From: Parabacteroides distasonis ATCC 8503
GTDB taxonomy: Bacteria; Bacteroidota; Bacteroidia; Bacteroidales; Tannerellaceae
Reading direction: 5' to 3'
Assembly: GCF_000012845.1 (NCBI RefSeq)
Contig: NC_009615.1
Location: 3,343,501-3,407,500, forward strand
DNA length: 64,000 nucleotides
In this document: in pieces, positions 27,201-35,478 of the stretch
Position numbering within the stretch: the stretch's first letter is position 1
Layout: every line of letters starts with the position of its first letter
The notes under the pieces: model-generated
What the model saw: only the letters and a program-made list of their open reading frames with translations
What the model was told of the DNA's origin: nothing
Database searches by the model: none
Made by a program: the position numbers and the translations under genes

Positions 27201-28466
27201 ATGGAATTAAAAAGAGTTGTAGTAACAGGTCTTGGAGCTATTACTCCTCTTGGTAATACCCTCCCCGAAACATGGGAAGGTATTATCAACGGAAAAAGTG
27301 GCGCTGGACCTATTACTCAGTTTGATGCATCCAAATTCAAGACACAATTTGCATGCGAAGTTAAAGGCTTCGATCCGTTGAAAGTTATGGATCGTAAGGA
27401 AGCCCGCAAGTGTGATCGTTATAGCTTATTCGCGATCGATGCGGCGAAACAAGCGATCGAGGACGCGGCAATGGACTTGGATAAAGAAGATAAGAACCGT
27501 ATCGGCGTTATTTTCGCTTCAGGTATCGGTGGTATCAAGACATTTGACGAGGAAGTATTGAGTTATGCGAAGATCAAGGATACGATCGGTCCGAAGTTTA
27601 ACCCGTTCTTCATCCCGAAAATGATCTCGGATATCGCGGCTGGACATATTTCCATGCTTTATGGATTCCACGGCCCGAACTTTGCGACCGTCTCAGCTTG
27701 TGCATCTTCTACAAACGCTATCAGCGACGCATTCAATTATATCCGTTTAGGCAAGGCTAACGTCATCATCACCGGTGGAGCGGAAGCTGCTGTTTCTGAA
27801 TCGGGTGTAGGTGGATTCAACTCCATGAACGCGTTATCGACACGTAACGATTCTCCCGAGACCGCATCTCGCCCGTTCAGCGCTAGCCGTGACGGATTCG
27901 TGATGGGTGAAGGTGGAGCTTGCTTGGTATTGGAAGAAATGGAGCACGCATTGGCTCGTGGCGCTAAAATATATTGCGAGATCGCAGGAACCGGAATGTC
28001 TGCCGATGCCTATCACTTGACCGCTTCTCATCCGGATGGTTTAGGAGCGAAGCTGGTTATGCGCAACGCATTGGAAGACGCTGGAATGGCTCCGGAAGAT
28101 ATTGATTACATCAATGTTCATGGAACATCGACTCCCGTAGGCGATATCTCAGAGGTTAAGGCGATCAAAGATGTGTTCGGAGAACATGCTTATCAACTGA
28201 ATATCAGTTCCACAAAGTCAATGACCGGTCACTTGCTTGGTGCTGCCGGAGCGGTAGAGGCGATCCTGTGTATTATGGCTATAAACGATGGTATTATCCC
28301 GCCGACCATTAACCATGCGGAAGGCGACGATGATCCTGAAATAGATTATAAACTGAATTTCACATTCAATAAGGCTCAAAAGAGAGAAGTGAAAGCCGCT
28401 TTATCGAATACGTTTGGTTTCGGTGGACACAACGCTTGCGCCATTGTTAAAAAATTCGTGAAATAA
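27201..28466 (+). CDS. fabF: Beta-ketoacyl-ACP synthase II
   Basis: This 421-residue protein is full length for KAS II, which condenses malonyl-ACP with acyl-ACP. The catalytic Cys lies in VSACASSTNAI (about residue 167), and the two active-site His in NVHGTSTPVGD and SMTGHLLGAAGAVEAI. Phe of the gate lies in NTFGFGGHNA near the C-terminus. It is the middle gene of acpP-fabF-rnc. Confidence 0.99.
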   Translation: MELKRVVVTGLGAITPLGNTLPETWEGIINGKSGAGPITQFDASKFKTQFACEVKGFDPLKVMDRKEARKCDRYSLFAIDAAKQAIEDAAMDLDKEDKNRIGVIFASGIGGIKTFDEEVLSYAKIKDTIGPKFNPFFIPKMISDIAAGHISMLYGFHGPNFATVSACASSTNAISDAFNYIRLGKANVIITGGAEAAVSESGVGGFNSMNALSTRNDSPETASRPFSASRDGFVMGEGGACLVLEEMEHALARGAKIYCEIAGTGMSADAYHLTASHPDGLGAKLVMRNALEDAGMAPEDIDYINVHGTSTPVGDISEVKAIKDVFGEHAYQLNISSTKSMTGHLLGAAGAVEAILCIMAINDGIIPPTINHAEGDDDPEIDYKLNFTFNKAQKREVKAALSNTFGFGGHNACAIVKKFVK

Positions 28467-28467
28467 C

Positions 28468-29310
28468 GTGTTTAGAAAGCTATACAAACAGCTACATAAA
28501 AGAATAAGGCTCCTGCATAATAAAGGTAGGGAGCCTTATTTGTCTTTATCAAAGATTCTAGGTTTTTATCCGGATAATCTCCAGATTTACGAGCAGGCCT
28601 TGTTGCATAAATCATCATCGGTAGAGACGGGTGATGGTAAATGGCTTAACAATGAGCGTCTTGAATTTTTAGGAGATGGAATTTTGGATGCGGCGGTCGC
28701 CGATATTGTCTATAAGCGCTACCCAAATAAGCGGGAAGGCTTTTTGACAAACACACGCTCCAAGATCGTACAACGGGAAACGATGAATAAGGTCGCCGTA
28801 CAACTCGGCCTCGATCAAATGGTAGTCTATTCAACCAAGATAAACTCTCATAACAATCATATGTATGGTAATGCGCTCGAGGCTTTGATCGGCGCTATTT
28901 ATCTGGATCAAGGTTATGACGTTTGTTATAAGTTTATCCGTGACGTGATGATAGAAAAGTATATCGATGTAGATATGCTCGTCCGGAAAGAGATAAATTT
29001 CAAGTCAAACTTGATTGAATGGAGCCAAAAGAACAAAATATCGATCTCGTTCGATCTAATAGAGTCTTTTACGGATCATGATGGGAATCCTGTATTCCAA
29101 AGCGCGATTAAATTGCTGGGCGAGCAAATTGGCATAGGTATCGGTTACTCCAAAAAAGAATCCCAGCAAGCGGCTTCTAAAATGGCGGTCAAAAGATTGC
29201 GGACAGACAAAGAACTCCAGCAACGTATCTCTGCCACAAAGAAAAAGAAGGCTGGTGAACTAACCGATGAAAAAGAGTTTTCTGACCTCCCAGAGGAAGA
29301 AACTGTATGA
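28468..29310 (+). CDS. rnc: Ribonuclease III
   Basis: This 280-residue protein starts with GTG one base after the fabF stop. The RNase III domain has NERLEFLGDGILDAAVADI (about residue 60; catalytic Glu/Asp signature) and the second acidic site GNALEALIGAIYLDQGY. A double-stranded RNA-binding domain follows (about 170-250). The N-terminal 35 residues are basic and the C-terminal 30 are charged, both longer than in E. coli Rnc. It processes rRNA and other duplex RNAs. Confidence 0.97.
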   Translation: MFRKLYKQLHKRIRLLHNKGREPYLSLSKILGFYPDNLQIYEQALLHKSSSVETGDGKWLNNERLEFLGDGILDAAVADIVYKRYPNKREGFLTNTRSKIVQRETMNKVAVQLGLDQMVVYSTKINSHNNHMYGNALEALIGAIYLDQGYDVCYKFIRDVMIEKYIDVDMLVRKEINFKSNLIEWSQKNKISISFDLIESFTDHDGNPVFQSAIKLLGEQIGIGIGYSKKESQQAASKMAVKRLRTDKELQQRISATKKKKAGELTDEKEFSDLPEEETV

Positions 29311-29318
29311 TAAACAGC

Positions 29319-29354
29319 AGAACTTGGGTAAATCGTTTGATATACCCAAGTTCT
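29319..29354 (+). terminator. Hairpin terminator after rnc
   Basis: A perfect 12-bp stem AGAACTTGGGTA/TACCCAAGTTCT with a 12-nt loop lies 8 bp after the rnc stop, followed by TCGTTATATT. The T tract is weak, so it may slow or attenuate rather than fully end transcription. Confidence 0.55.
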
Positions 29355-29392
29355 TCGTTATATTAAGAATAAGCTCATATAAAGTTGTATGT

Positions 29393-31987
29393 ATGAAAAA
29401 CCAGTACAGTAAACTTCTCCGAATATCAATAACCGGCATATTATATATTGGTTATTTCTCGATTTCAAGTTCGTTGGCGCAGATCAGCGAAGGAGGACTC
29501 CCCCCCAGCTTTCAATTTGCAGGTTCACTTCGAAGTGAAAAGCTAGCAGAACAAGTTCCAGTGAATTTCAGTGTGGAAGACCTCAAGACGGTCGATGCGT
29601 GGAGGGTCAGCCAAGGCGCTCCGTTGCGTGTAGCCAAGTCGATCCCAACCAGCTTCGACATCGCCGATAGTGGCGATTGGATTTCACTACCCGACGGCAG
29701 CCAAGTATGGCAACTTCACCTTCAAGCGAAAGGAGCGATCGCCTTGATCCTGTATTACTCCGATTTTTATATCCCCAAAGGTGCCCGGTTATACCTGTAT
29801 AACGCAGCGAAAACCCAAGTATTGGGTGCCTATACGCATCGTACGCATCCTGAAAACGGACCGTTCGCAACCCAAGCCGTAGCAGGCGATGAGGTGATCC
29901 TCGAATATGTACCGGCACCATCCGGCGAGACACCTCGACTACGCATCCGGGAGGTCGGTTACGGGTATAATCATCTTGAAGCGATCATGCCAGAAGTACA
30001 GGAAGCGCCGGGAGCCGGCTTTTCAGAAGCTTGCGAAGTGAATATCAATTGCGAGGAGGGAGCCGATTGGCAGGAGCAAAAGAAGGGGGTGATACAAATG
30101 ATTCAATACATCCGTAATAAAGAGGGAGAAGGAGGAAGCTATATTTGTACGGCTTCTCTGGTAAATAATACGGCCCGTGACAAAAAGCCTTATGTATTAT
30201 CCGCCTTCCATTGTTCGCAAGATATGCTGGGCGAACAGACGGTTACTCCCGAGGAATTAGCAGTCTGGTTGTTTTATTTCCACCAAGAACATGTGGGCTG
30301 CGATAATGAGTCACCCATTTATCCGATAAAAACCATGGTAGGATGTACACGGAAAGCCTCTACCCCTGTCGAAAACGGTTCCGACGGACTGTTGCTGTTG
30401 CTTAACGACGAGATCCCCGACGATTATAATGTATTCTTTAACGGATGGGATCGTTCAAATATGCTTTCACTCTCGGGCGTAGGCATCCATCATCCTTCCG
30501 GCGATTATATGAAAATCTCCACCTATGGAAATTATCCGACAGAATCGATTACATGGCGTAATAGTGATGTTGGGAAAACCGGGGCCACGAACGCTCATTG
30601 GAATGCGACTTTCGATGCCACGCTAAACGGACACGGGGTGACCGAGGGAGGTTCTTCCGGCTCGCCTTTATTTAATAGCAAAGGTTTGATTATAGGTACG
30701 CTGAGCGGTGGAAGCTCCAGTTGCGAACTGCCCGAAGGATTGAATTTATACGGTAAATTGTATTATCACTGGAATAAATACAGTGATAATGATACAGCCC
30801 GGATGGATGTCTGGCTAGATCCACTCGGAACGGGCGTCACCTCGTTGCAGGGAATGACGCAGGATGGGAAAACGATCGGAAACGAGTATGAAAGTCCGAC
30901 TGATTTGAAATACAAACAGATCTCCACGGGTGAGATTCAACTGACATGGAATGCCCCAGTCCTCGAAAAAATAGCTGGTTGGGGATCACAAGATCGTTAT
31001 CAACAGTTCGGTCTCGGAGGAGATCCATTCTATTTCGCTCAGAAATGGGATACGAAAGATCTACAACCGGTGCATAAAAAAACGATCCGGAAGGTTAATT
31101 TCTATCCGCAGGAAGGAGTCACCTATGGAGTCTATATCAAACAGGGAAACCGGGAGTATGAAGAGAGTTTCACTCAACTGAAATCAGGTAAAATAAATTC
31201 GGTCACACTTAAAACACCATTCGTAATCGACGCGAAGCAGGATTTACTGGTAGCCATTCATGTGATAAGCTATGCCAATAACACATACCCGGCATGTTCC
31301 GATGAAGGCCCCGCAGTCGATGGAAAAGGGAATTTATATTCTTTGGACGGAAAAAAATGGGAAACATTCTCAGATGATGAGCTAGATGCCAATGTTGTGT
31401 TATCGATCGTAATAAGCGCGGAAGAAGGTGAGCTCCCCTCAAGTTCCGTATTCTCCACGAGCACTTTCTCGGAGAAACCGCAACCCATGAGAACGGGCCG
31501 ATTATCATTCCGGAAACTGGCTATCGCCTCCGATGCGCAAGAAGCAGAGTTGATTACGGCTTTTCCGGAGCTGACCGGTTATAAGGTATATCAAGATACT
31601 CGGGAACTGACGACATTACCTGTTTCTCAACGGAATTATACGGTGAAAAATCTGGCAACAAATACCCCTCTGCTCCAAGTAACGGCACTTTATGGTACCG
31701 ACGAGAGCGCTCCGGCTACGGTAATTCCGGAAACGAGCGTAGGTAACGAACTGAAGCCAACAGGCGAAGAAGTAGACATTCAACCACGTATCTTCTCGAA
31801 TGAAGTACAGATCCAGAATTATCAACAACTGAAATCGCTTGAGATCTACAGGGCCGATGGAAAGTTGATACGTAGCATCCCGCAACCGGGAAGCAGTCTC
31901 AGCACGGGTGATTTTGCCACTGGAATGTATATCTTTCGCTTGACTACCGAAAAGGGAAGCCAAACCGTTCAAGGTATTAAGAAATAA
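29393..31987 (+). CDS. Secreted trypsin-like serine protease (lysyl endopeptidase-like) with T9SS-type C-terminal domain
   Basis: I choose the ATG at 29393 (MKNQYSKLLRISITG), which begins a signal peptide; the frame further up overlaps rnc and the terminator. The protein has 864 residues. The N-terminal beta-rich region (30-200) precedes a chymotrypsin-fold domain with His in SAFHCSQ (about residue 272), Asp in NGSDGLLLLL (about 330) and Ser in GGSSGSPLF (about 421), as in lysyl endopeptidases. The last 70 residues (LKSLEIYRADGKLIRSI...GMYIFRLTTEKG) resemble the type A sorting domain of type IX secretion substrates. It is probably surface-bound or secreted. Confidence 0.85.
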   Translation: MKNQYSKLLRISITGILYIGYFSISSSLAQISEGGLPPSFQFAGSLRSEKLAEQVPVNFSVEDLKTVDAWRVSQGAPLRVAKSIPTSFDIADSGDWISLPDGSQVWQLHLQAKGAIALILYYSDFYIPKGARLYLYNAAKTQVLGAYTHRTHPENGPFATQAVAGDEVILEYVPAPSGETPRLRIREVGYGYNHLEAIMPEVQEAPGAGFSEACEVNINCEEGADWQEQKKGVIQMIQYIRNKEGEGGSYICTASLVNNTARDKKPYVLSAFHCSQDMLGEQTVTPEELAVWLFYFHQEHVGCDNESPIYPIKTMVGCTRKASTPVENGSDGLLLLLNDEIPDDYNVFFNGWDRSNMLSLSGVGIHHPSGDYMKISTYGNYPTESITWRNSDVGKTGATNAHWNATFDATLNGHGVTEGGSSGSPLFNSKGLIIGTLSGGSSSCELPEGLNLYGKLYYHWNKYSDNDTARMDVWLDPLGTGVTSLQGMTQDGKTIGNEYESPTDLKYKQISTGEIQLTWNAPVLEKIAGWGSQDRYQQFGLGGDPFYFAQKWDTKDLQPVHKKTIRKVNFYPQEGVTYGVYIKQGNREYEESFTQLKSGKINSVTLKTPFVIDAKQDLLVAIHVISYANNTYPACSDEGPAVDGKGNLYSLDGKKWETFSDDELDANVVLSIVISAEEGELPSSSVFSTSTFSEKPQPMRTGRLSFRKLAIASDAQEAELITAFPELTGYKVYQDTRELTTLPVSQRNYTVKNLATNTPLLQVTALYGTDESAPATVIPETSVGNELKPTGEEVDIQPRIFSNEVQIQNYQQLKSLEIYRADGKLIRSIPQPGSSLSTGDFATGMYIFRLTTEKGSQTVQGIKK

Positions 31988-32010
31988 ACGGCCGCCTACT
32001 AGTATAAAGT

Positions 32011-32048
32011 AAAAAAGGTTGTGTGTCAGAGAACGCACAACCTTTTTT
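32011..32048. terminator. Bidirectional terminator between the protease gene and pfkA
   Basis: Stem AAAAAAGGTTGTG/CACAACCTTTTTT with a 12-nt loop. A/T runs flank both sides, so it can end transcription from both convergent genes. Confidence 0.85.
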
Positions 32049-32051
32049 ATT

Positions 32052-33065
32052 TTATTTCCCGAATGTTACCCCCATCCGCTTTCCTTGTACGATCAAATCA
32101 TGATCCGGTGTCACTAATTTTAGTTTTCCCGCTACTTCTAACAAAGGAATGGATTCTACCCTATCTCCTTTTATACAAACCATACGTCCGAATTCACCAT
32201 TAGCGATCAGTTCCGTGGCATGGCCTCCCAAGCGGGTAGCGAGGTTACGGTCGAACGGAGAGGGGTTTCCACCCCGTTGGGTGTATCCCAATACGGTATC
32301 CCGGGTCTCGATACCCGTTCCCGCCTCGATAGCCCGGGTGATATAATCAGAAGGACGCTTTTTATCCGGAGTCTCGATACCCTCGGCTACTACAACGATG
32401 GAATAAGGTTTGCCCCTGCGAGCCCGATCCAAGATCGCCTCGTTCACCTTATCGATATCGTATCCCAATTCCGGAAGTAAGATCACGTCGGCACCTCCAG
32501 CCATCCCGGCATACAAGGCGATCCATCCGGCATGATGGCCCATCACCTCCACGACCATCACCCGCTTATGTGAACTAGCCGTAGAATGAAGACGGTCTAT
32601 AGATTCCGTGGCGATATTCACGGCGGTATTAAAACCGAACGTAATATCCGTACCCCATATGTCATTATCGATTGTCTTGGGAACGCCTATCACGTTCAAT
32701 CCGATCTGAGATAACAGATTGGCCGTCTTCTGCGTACCGTTACCTCCGATACAAACCAAGCAGTCCAGCCCCAGCTCCTCATAATTTTTCTTAATGATCT
32801 CCGGCTTTTCCGAATCTCCCGAGGCCAAAAGCTTACGGAAAGGCTTCTCTCTGGACGTTCCTAAAATGGTTCCCCCTAAATTTAATATGCCGGATAAGCT
32901 CCGTTCATCGAAAACTTGGACGTCTTTATTCAAAAGACCTATAAAACCGCTATGAATACCTATCACTTCCATGCCGTAATGCATGATAGCGGTCTTGCCA
33001 ACACCACGGATCGTAGCGTTGATACCGGGGCAATCGCCACCCGATGAGAGAATCCCTATTTTCAT
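32052..33065 (-). CDS. pfkA: 6-phosphofructokinase
   Basis: This 337-residue protein phosphorylates fructose 6-phosphate in glycolysis. Seen: SSGGDCPGINATIRGVG at the nucleotide site, the catalytic PKTIDNDIWGT (Asp of TIDND), and EVMGHHAGWIALYAG. The phosphate-donor loop reads GGNGTQKTA rather than the E. coli GGDGS, a change shared by a known subfamily of bacterial PFKs, so donor preference (ATP against PPi) deserves care. Many Bacteroidales carry more than one pfk gene. Confidence 0.94.
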   Translation of the reverse strand: MKIGILSSGGDCPGINATIRGVGKTAIMHYGMEVIGIHSGFIGLLNKDVQVFDERSLSGILNLGGTILGTSREKPFRKLLASGDSEKPEIIKKNYEELGLDCLVCIGGNGTQKTANLLSQIGLNVIGVPKTIDNDIWGTDITFGFNTAVNIATESIDRLHSTASSHKRVMVVEVMGHHAGWIALYAGMAGGADVILLPELGYDIDKVNEAILDRARRGKPYSIVVVAEGIETPDKKRPSDYITRAIEAGTGIETRDTVLGYTQRGGNPSPFDRNLATRLGGHATELIANGEFGRMVCIKGDRVESIPLLEVAGKLKLVTPDHDLIVQGKRMGVTFGK

Positions 33066-33088
33066 CGTAACGTTAATTTAGTACTTAG

Positions 33089-33096
33089 CAAAGATA
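33089..33096 (-). promoter_or_regulatory. pfkA -7 box TATCTTTG
   Basis: This is an exact TAnnTTTG match on the minus strand, 23 bp before the pfkA ATG. It is divergent from the GH3 box at 33116-33123. Confidence 0.5.
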
Positions 33097-33115
33097 TAAA
33101 TAAAAAGAGAATGCC

Positions 33116-33123
33116 TACATTTG
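33116..33123 (+). promoter_or_regulatory. GH3-family gene -7 box TACATTTG
   Basis: This is an exact TAnnTTTG match on the plus strand, 22 bp before the ATG at 33146. Confidence 0.5.
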
Positions 33124-33145
33124 CACTCGAACAAATAAAAAGGGC

Positions 33146-34663
33146 ATGGATATTTTAACACAGACGATTTCGCTCCTTTTCCGCCATCGACAAACGGAGA
33201 TCGGACGATTTGGGCAGGATATAGACCATATCCAGCGCAAACAGCTGCATGCTCTGCTTTCGACGGCACGCAAGACGGAATGGGGACTCAAATATGATTA
33301 TAAAAGCATTCGCTCTTATTCAGACTTCTGCCAACGTCTTCCCTTACAGACTTATGACGAGATAAAGCCGTATGTCACCCGAATGATCAACGGAGAAAGG
33401 AATATTCTCTGGCCTTCGGTGGTGCGGTGGTACGCTAAGAGTAGCGGAACCACGAACGACAAAAGTAAATTCCTGCCCGTCACCCCCGAGATATTAAAGG
33501 GTTGCCACTATAAAGGCGGCTTTGATTGCGTAGCCATTTATCTGCGGAACAACCCGGAAAGCCGTTTCTTCTCCAAGAAAGGCTTGATTTTAGGTGGCAG
33601 CCATAGCCCTTCTCCGCTAAACTCCGAGGCTCATCAAGGCGACTTATCCGCCGTATTACTTCAAAATCTCAATCCGCTCGTCAATTTAATACGCGTCCCC
33701 AAGAAACCCATTATCCTAATGGATGAATGGGAAAGCAAGATCAAGGCGATCGTGGAGAACACTTGGAATAAGGATGTAAACAGCCTATCCGGTGTTCCTT
33801 CTTGGATGTTGGTCTTGATCAAGGCCGTATTGAAAAAAACGGGTAGGGAATATCTTACGGACGTATGGCCTAATCTGGAGGTCTTCTTCCATGGGGGAAT
33901 CAGTTTCGAGCCTTACCGGGAGCAATATAAAACCTTGATTCCATCGAATAAGATGCATTATATGGAGACCTATAACGCATCCGAGGGCTTCTTCGGGCTG
34001 CAAGACGATCCGACAGACCCCAGTTTGCTTATGATGCCGGATTACGGTATTTTCTATGAGTTCATCCCGATGAACGAGGTGGGTAACGCCCATCCGACCG
34101 TGTTGCCGCTGGAATCGGTAGAGACCGGGAAAAACTATGCGATGGTAATCACGACCTCGGGAGGATTATGGCGTTATCAGATCGGGGATACGGTACGTTT
34201 CACCTCGTTATTCCCTCATAAATTTGTCATCTCCGGACGCACCAAGCACTTTATCAACGCCTTTGGCGAGGAGCTAATGGTGGATAACGCCGATAAAGCG
34301 ATCGCCATGACTTGCCTACGAACCGGGGCGAAAGTAAAAGAATATACCGCCGCCCCACTCTTTATGCTGGATAAGGCGAAAGGACGGCACCAATGGTTTA
34401 TCGAGTTTGACAAGAAACCGGAATCTCTCGATGAATTCGCCACTTTATTAGATCAGAACTTACAAAAGCTGAACTCGGACTATGAGGCGAAGCGGTATAA
34501 AGAGATCTCCCTCCAACCGCTGGAAATCGTTATCGCCCACGACGGCGCTTTCTATGAATGGCTCAAGCAGAAAGGCAAATTAGGCGGCCAACACAAGATC
34601 CCACGCCTCAGCAACGACCGCACGCATATAGAGGAGCTTTTGCGCATCAACCAGTCTCTATAA
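33146..34663 (+). CDS. GH3 auxin-responsive promoter family protein (acyl-adenylate-forming)
   Basis: This 505-residue protein matches the GH3 family, the ANL-superfamily enzymes that in plants conjugate amino acids to auxin or jasmonate. The ATP-phosphate loop is YAKSSGTTNDKSKFLPVT (about residue 93). Further motifs are FHGGISFEPYR, YNASEGFFGLQ and LWRYQIGDTVRF, with the hinge and C-terminal domain from about residue 375. In Bacteroidetes the substrate and product are unknown. It has no signal peptide and stands alone between pfkA and the PAP2 gene. Confidence 0.88.
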   Translation: MDILTQTISLLFRHRQTEIGRFGQDIDHIQRKQLHALLSTARKTEWGLKYDYKSIRSYSDFCQRLPLQTYDEIKPYVTRMINGERNILWPSVVRWYAKSSGTTNDKSKFLPVTPEILKGCHYKGGFDCVAIYLRNNPESRFFSKKGLILGGSHSPSPLNSEAHQGDLSAVLLQNLNPLVNLIRVPKKPIILMDEWESKIKAIVENTWNKDVNSLSGVPSWMLVLIKAVLKKTGREYLTDVWPNLEVFFHGGISFEPYREQYKTLIPSNKMHYMETYNASEGFFGLQDDPTDPSLLMMPDYGIFYEFIPMNEVGNAHPTVLPLESVETGKNYAMVITTSGGLWRYQIGDTVRFTSLFPHKFVISGRTKHFINAFGEELMVDNADKAIAMTCLRTGAKVKEYTAAPLFMLDKAKGRHQWFIEFDKKPESLDEFATLLDQNLQKLNSDYEAKRYKEISLQPLEIVIAHDGAFYEWLKQKGKLGGQHKIPRLSNDRTHIEELLRINQSL

Positions 34664-34692
34664 GCCGACATGCGCTTGATCCATAAGACGCA

Positions 34693-35478
34693 TTAAAATT
34701 GATAAGTCAGATAGAATCCCGCCATATTCGAACTGAATACCGGAGCGGCCACGATCGGGCAGTTCTTCACATTTCGATTGATCCGCCGGGCGATAGCGTT
34801 ACGAATCGGGAAATAGATCAGATACGATAACTCAACCGACAAGATACCGAAGCCGGCACCAGCCACTACATCCGCCACCCAATGCCTGTTATTGTATAAG
34901 CGGGAACCCGCCACGAACGCCGCTATCGCATAACCCGAGTAAGCGAGTATAGGTGAGCTATCCTTAAATTCCTTATAAGCCATATGCGCCCCTAAGAAAG
35001 CATTCGAGGTATGTCCGGAAGGAAACGAATAAGGCGCCCCATCCGGGCGAGGCTCATTTACCCAGTTCTTCAGTCCATGCACCATCAATCCGTTCATCCC
35101 CTCCGCTAAAGCGACCAAGCAAAGTTGGTCCACCCAGTTATGCTTCTCTTTTCCCATAAGGTCGCAGACAAATACCCAACCGAGCATTCCCCACTCCAAG
35201 TAATTGTCGATATGGATTTGCTTCACGGAATCTTTCCGGGAAAACAGGTGAAAGTCATTCATCCCGTCAATCGCCGTGCCTACGGCTCCCACCGTTATCA
35301 ATGAGGCCGGAAGAATCAAGCTTTTCGGGTTAAACTTATAGGCAACGACAGGCATTCTCTCCTTGACAGGGGCTTGAGAACGTACGTTTAACGTATCGAG
35401 ATCACCAACGCCGGCGAACGCAATGTTTACGAAGCCTATCAAAAGGCTTACCAAGACGATTAATTTCCTATATATCAT
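34693..35478 (-). CDS. PAP2-family membrane-associated phosphatase
   Basis: This 261-residue protein has an N-terminal signal or anchor (LIVLVSLLIGFVNIAFA) and the three-part PAP2 motif: KNWVNEPRP, PSGHTSNAF (about residue 156) and SRLYNNRHWVADVVAG. The family removes phosphate from lipid phosphates such as phosphatidic acid, undecaprenyl diphosphate or lipid A phosphates, on the periplasmic side. The C-terminus ends YLTYQF. It overlaps the 3' end of the GH110 gene by 11 bp, so the two are cotranscribed, though a joint function is not evident. Confidence 0.88.
   Translation of the reverse strand: MIYRKLIVLVSLLIGFVNIAFAGVGDLDTLNVRSQAPVKERMPVVAYKFNPKSLILPASLITVGAVGTAIDGMNDFHLFSRKDSVKQIHIDNYLEWGMLGWVFVCDLMGKEKHNWVDQLCLVALAEGMNGLMVHGLKNWVNEPRPDGAPYSFPSGHTSNAFLGAHMAYKEFKDSSPILAYSGYAIAAFVAGSRLYNNRHWVADVVAGAGFGILSVELSYLIYFPIRNAIARRINRNVKNCPIVAAPVFSSNMAGFYLTYQF

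Noticed and set aside
29267..29392. 42-codon upstream extension of the serine protease
   Set aside because: It overlaps rnc and the hairpin after it, and hides the signal peptide that begins at 29393.
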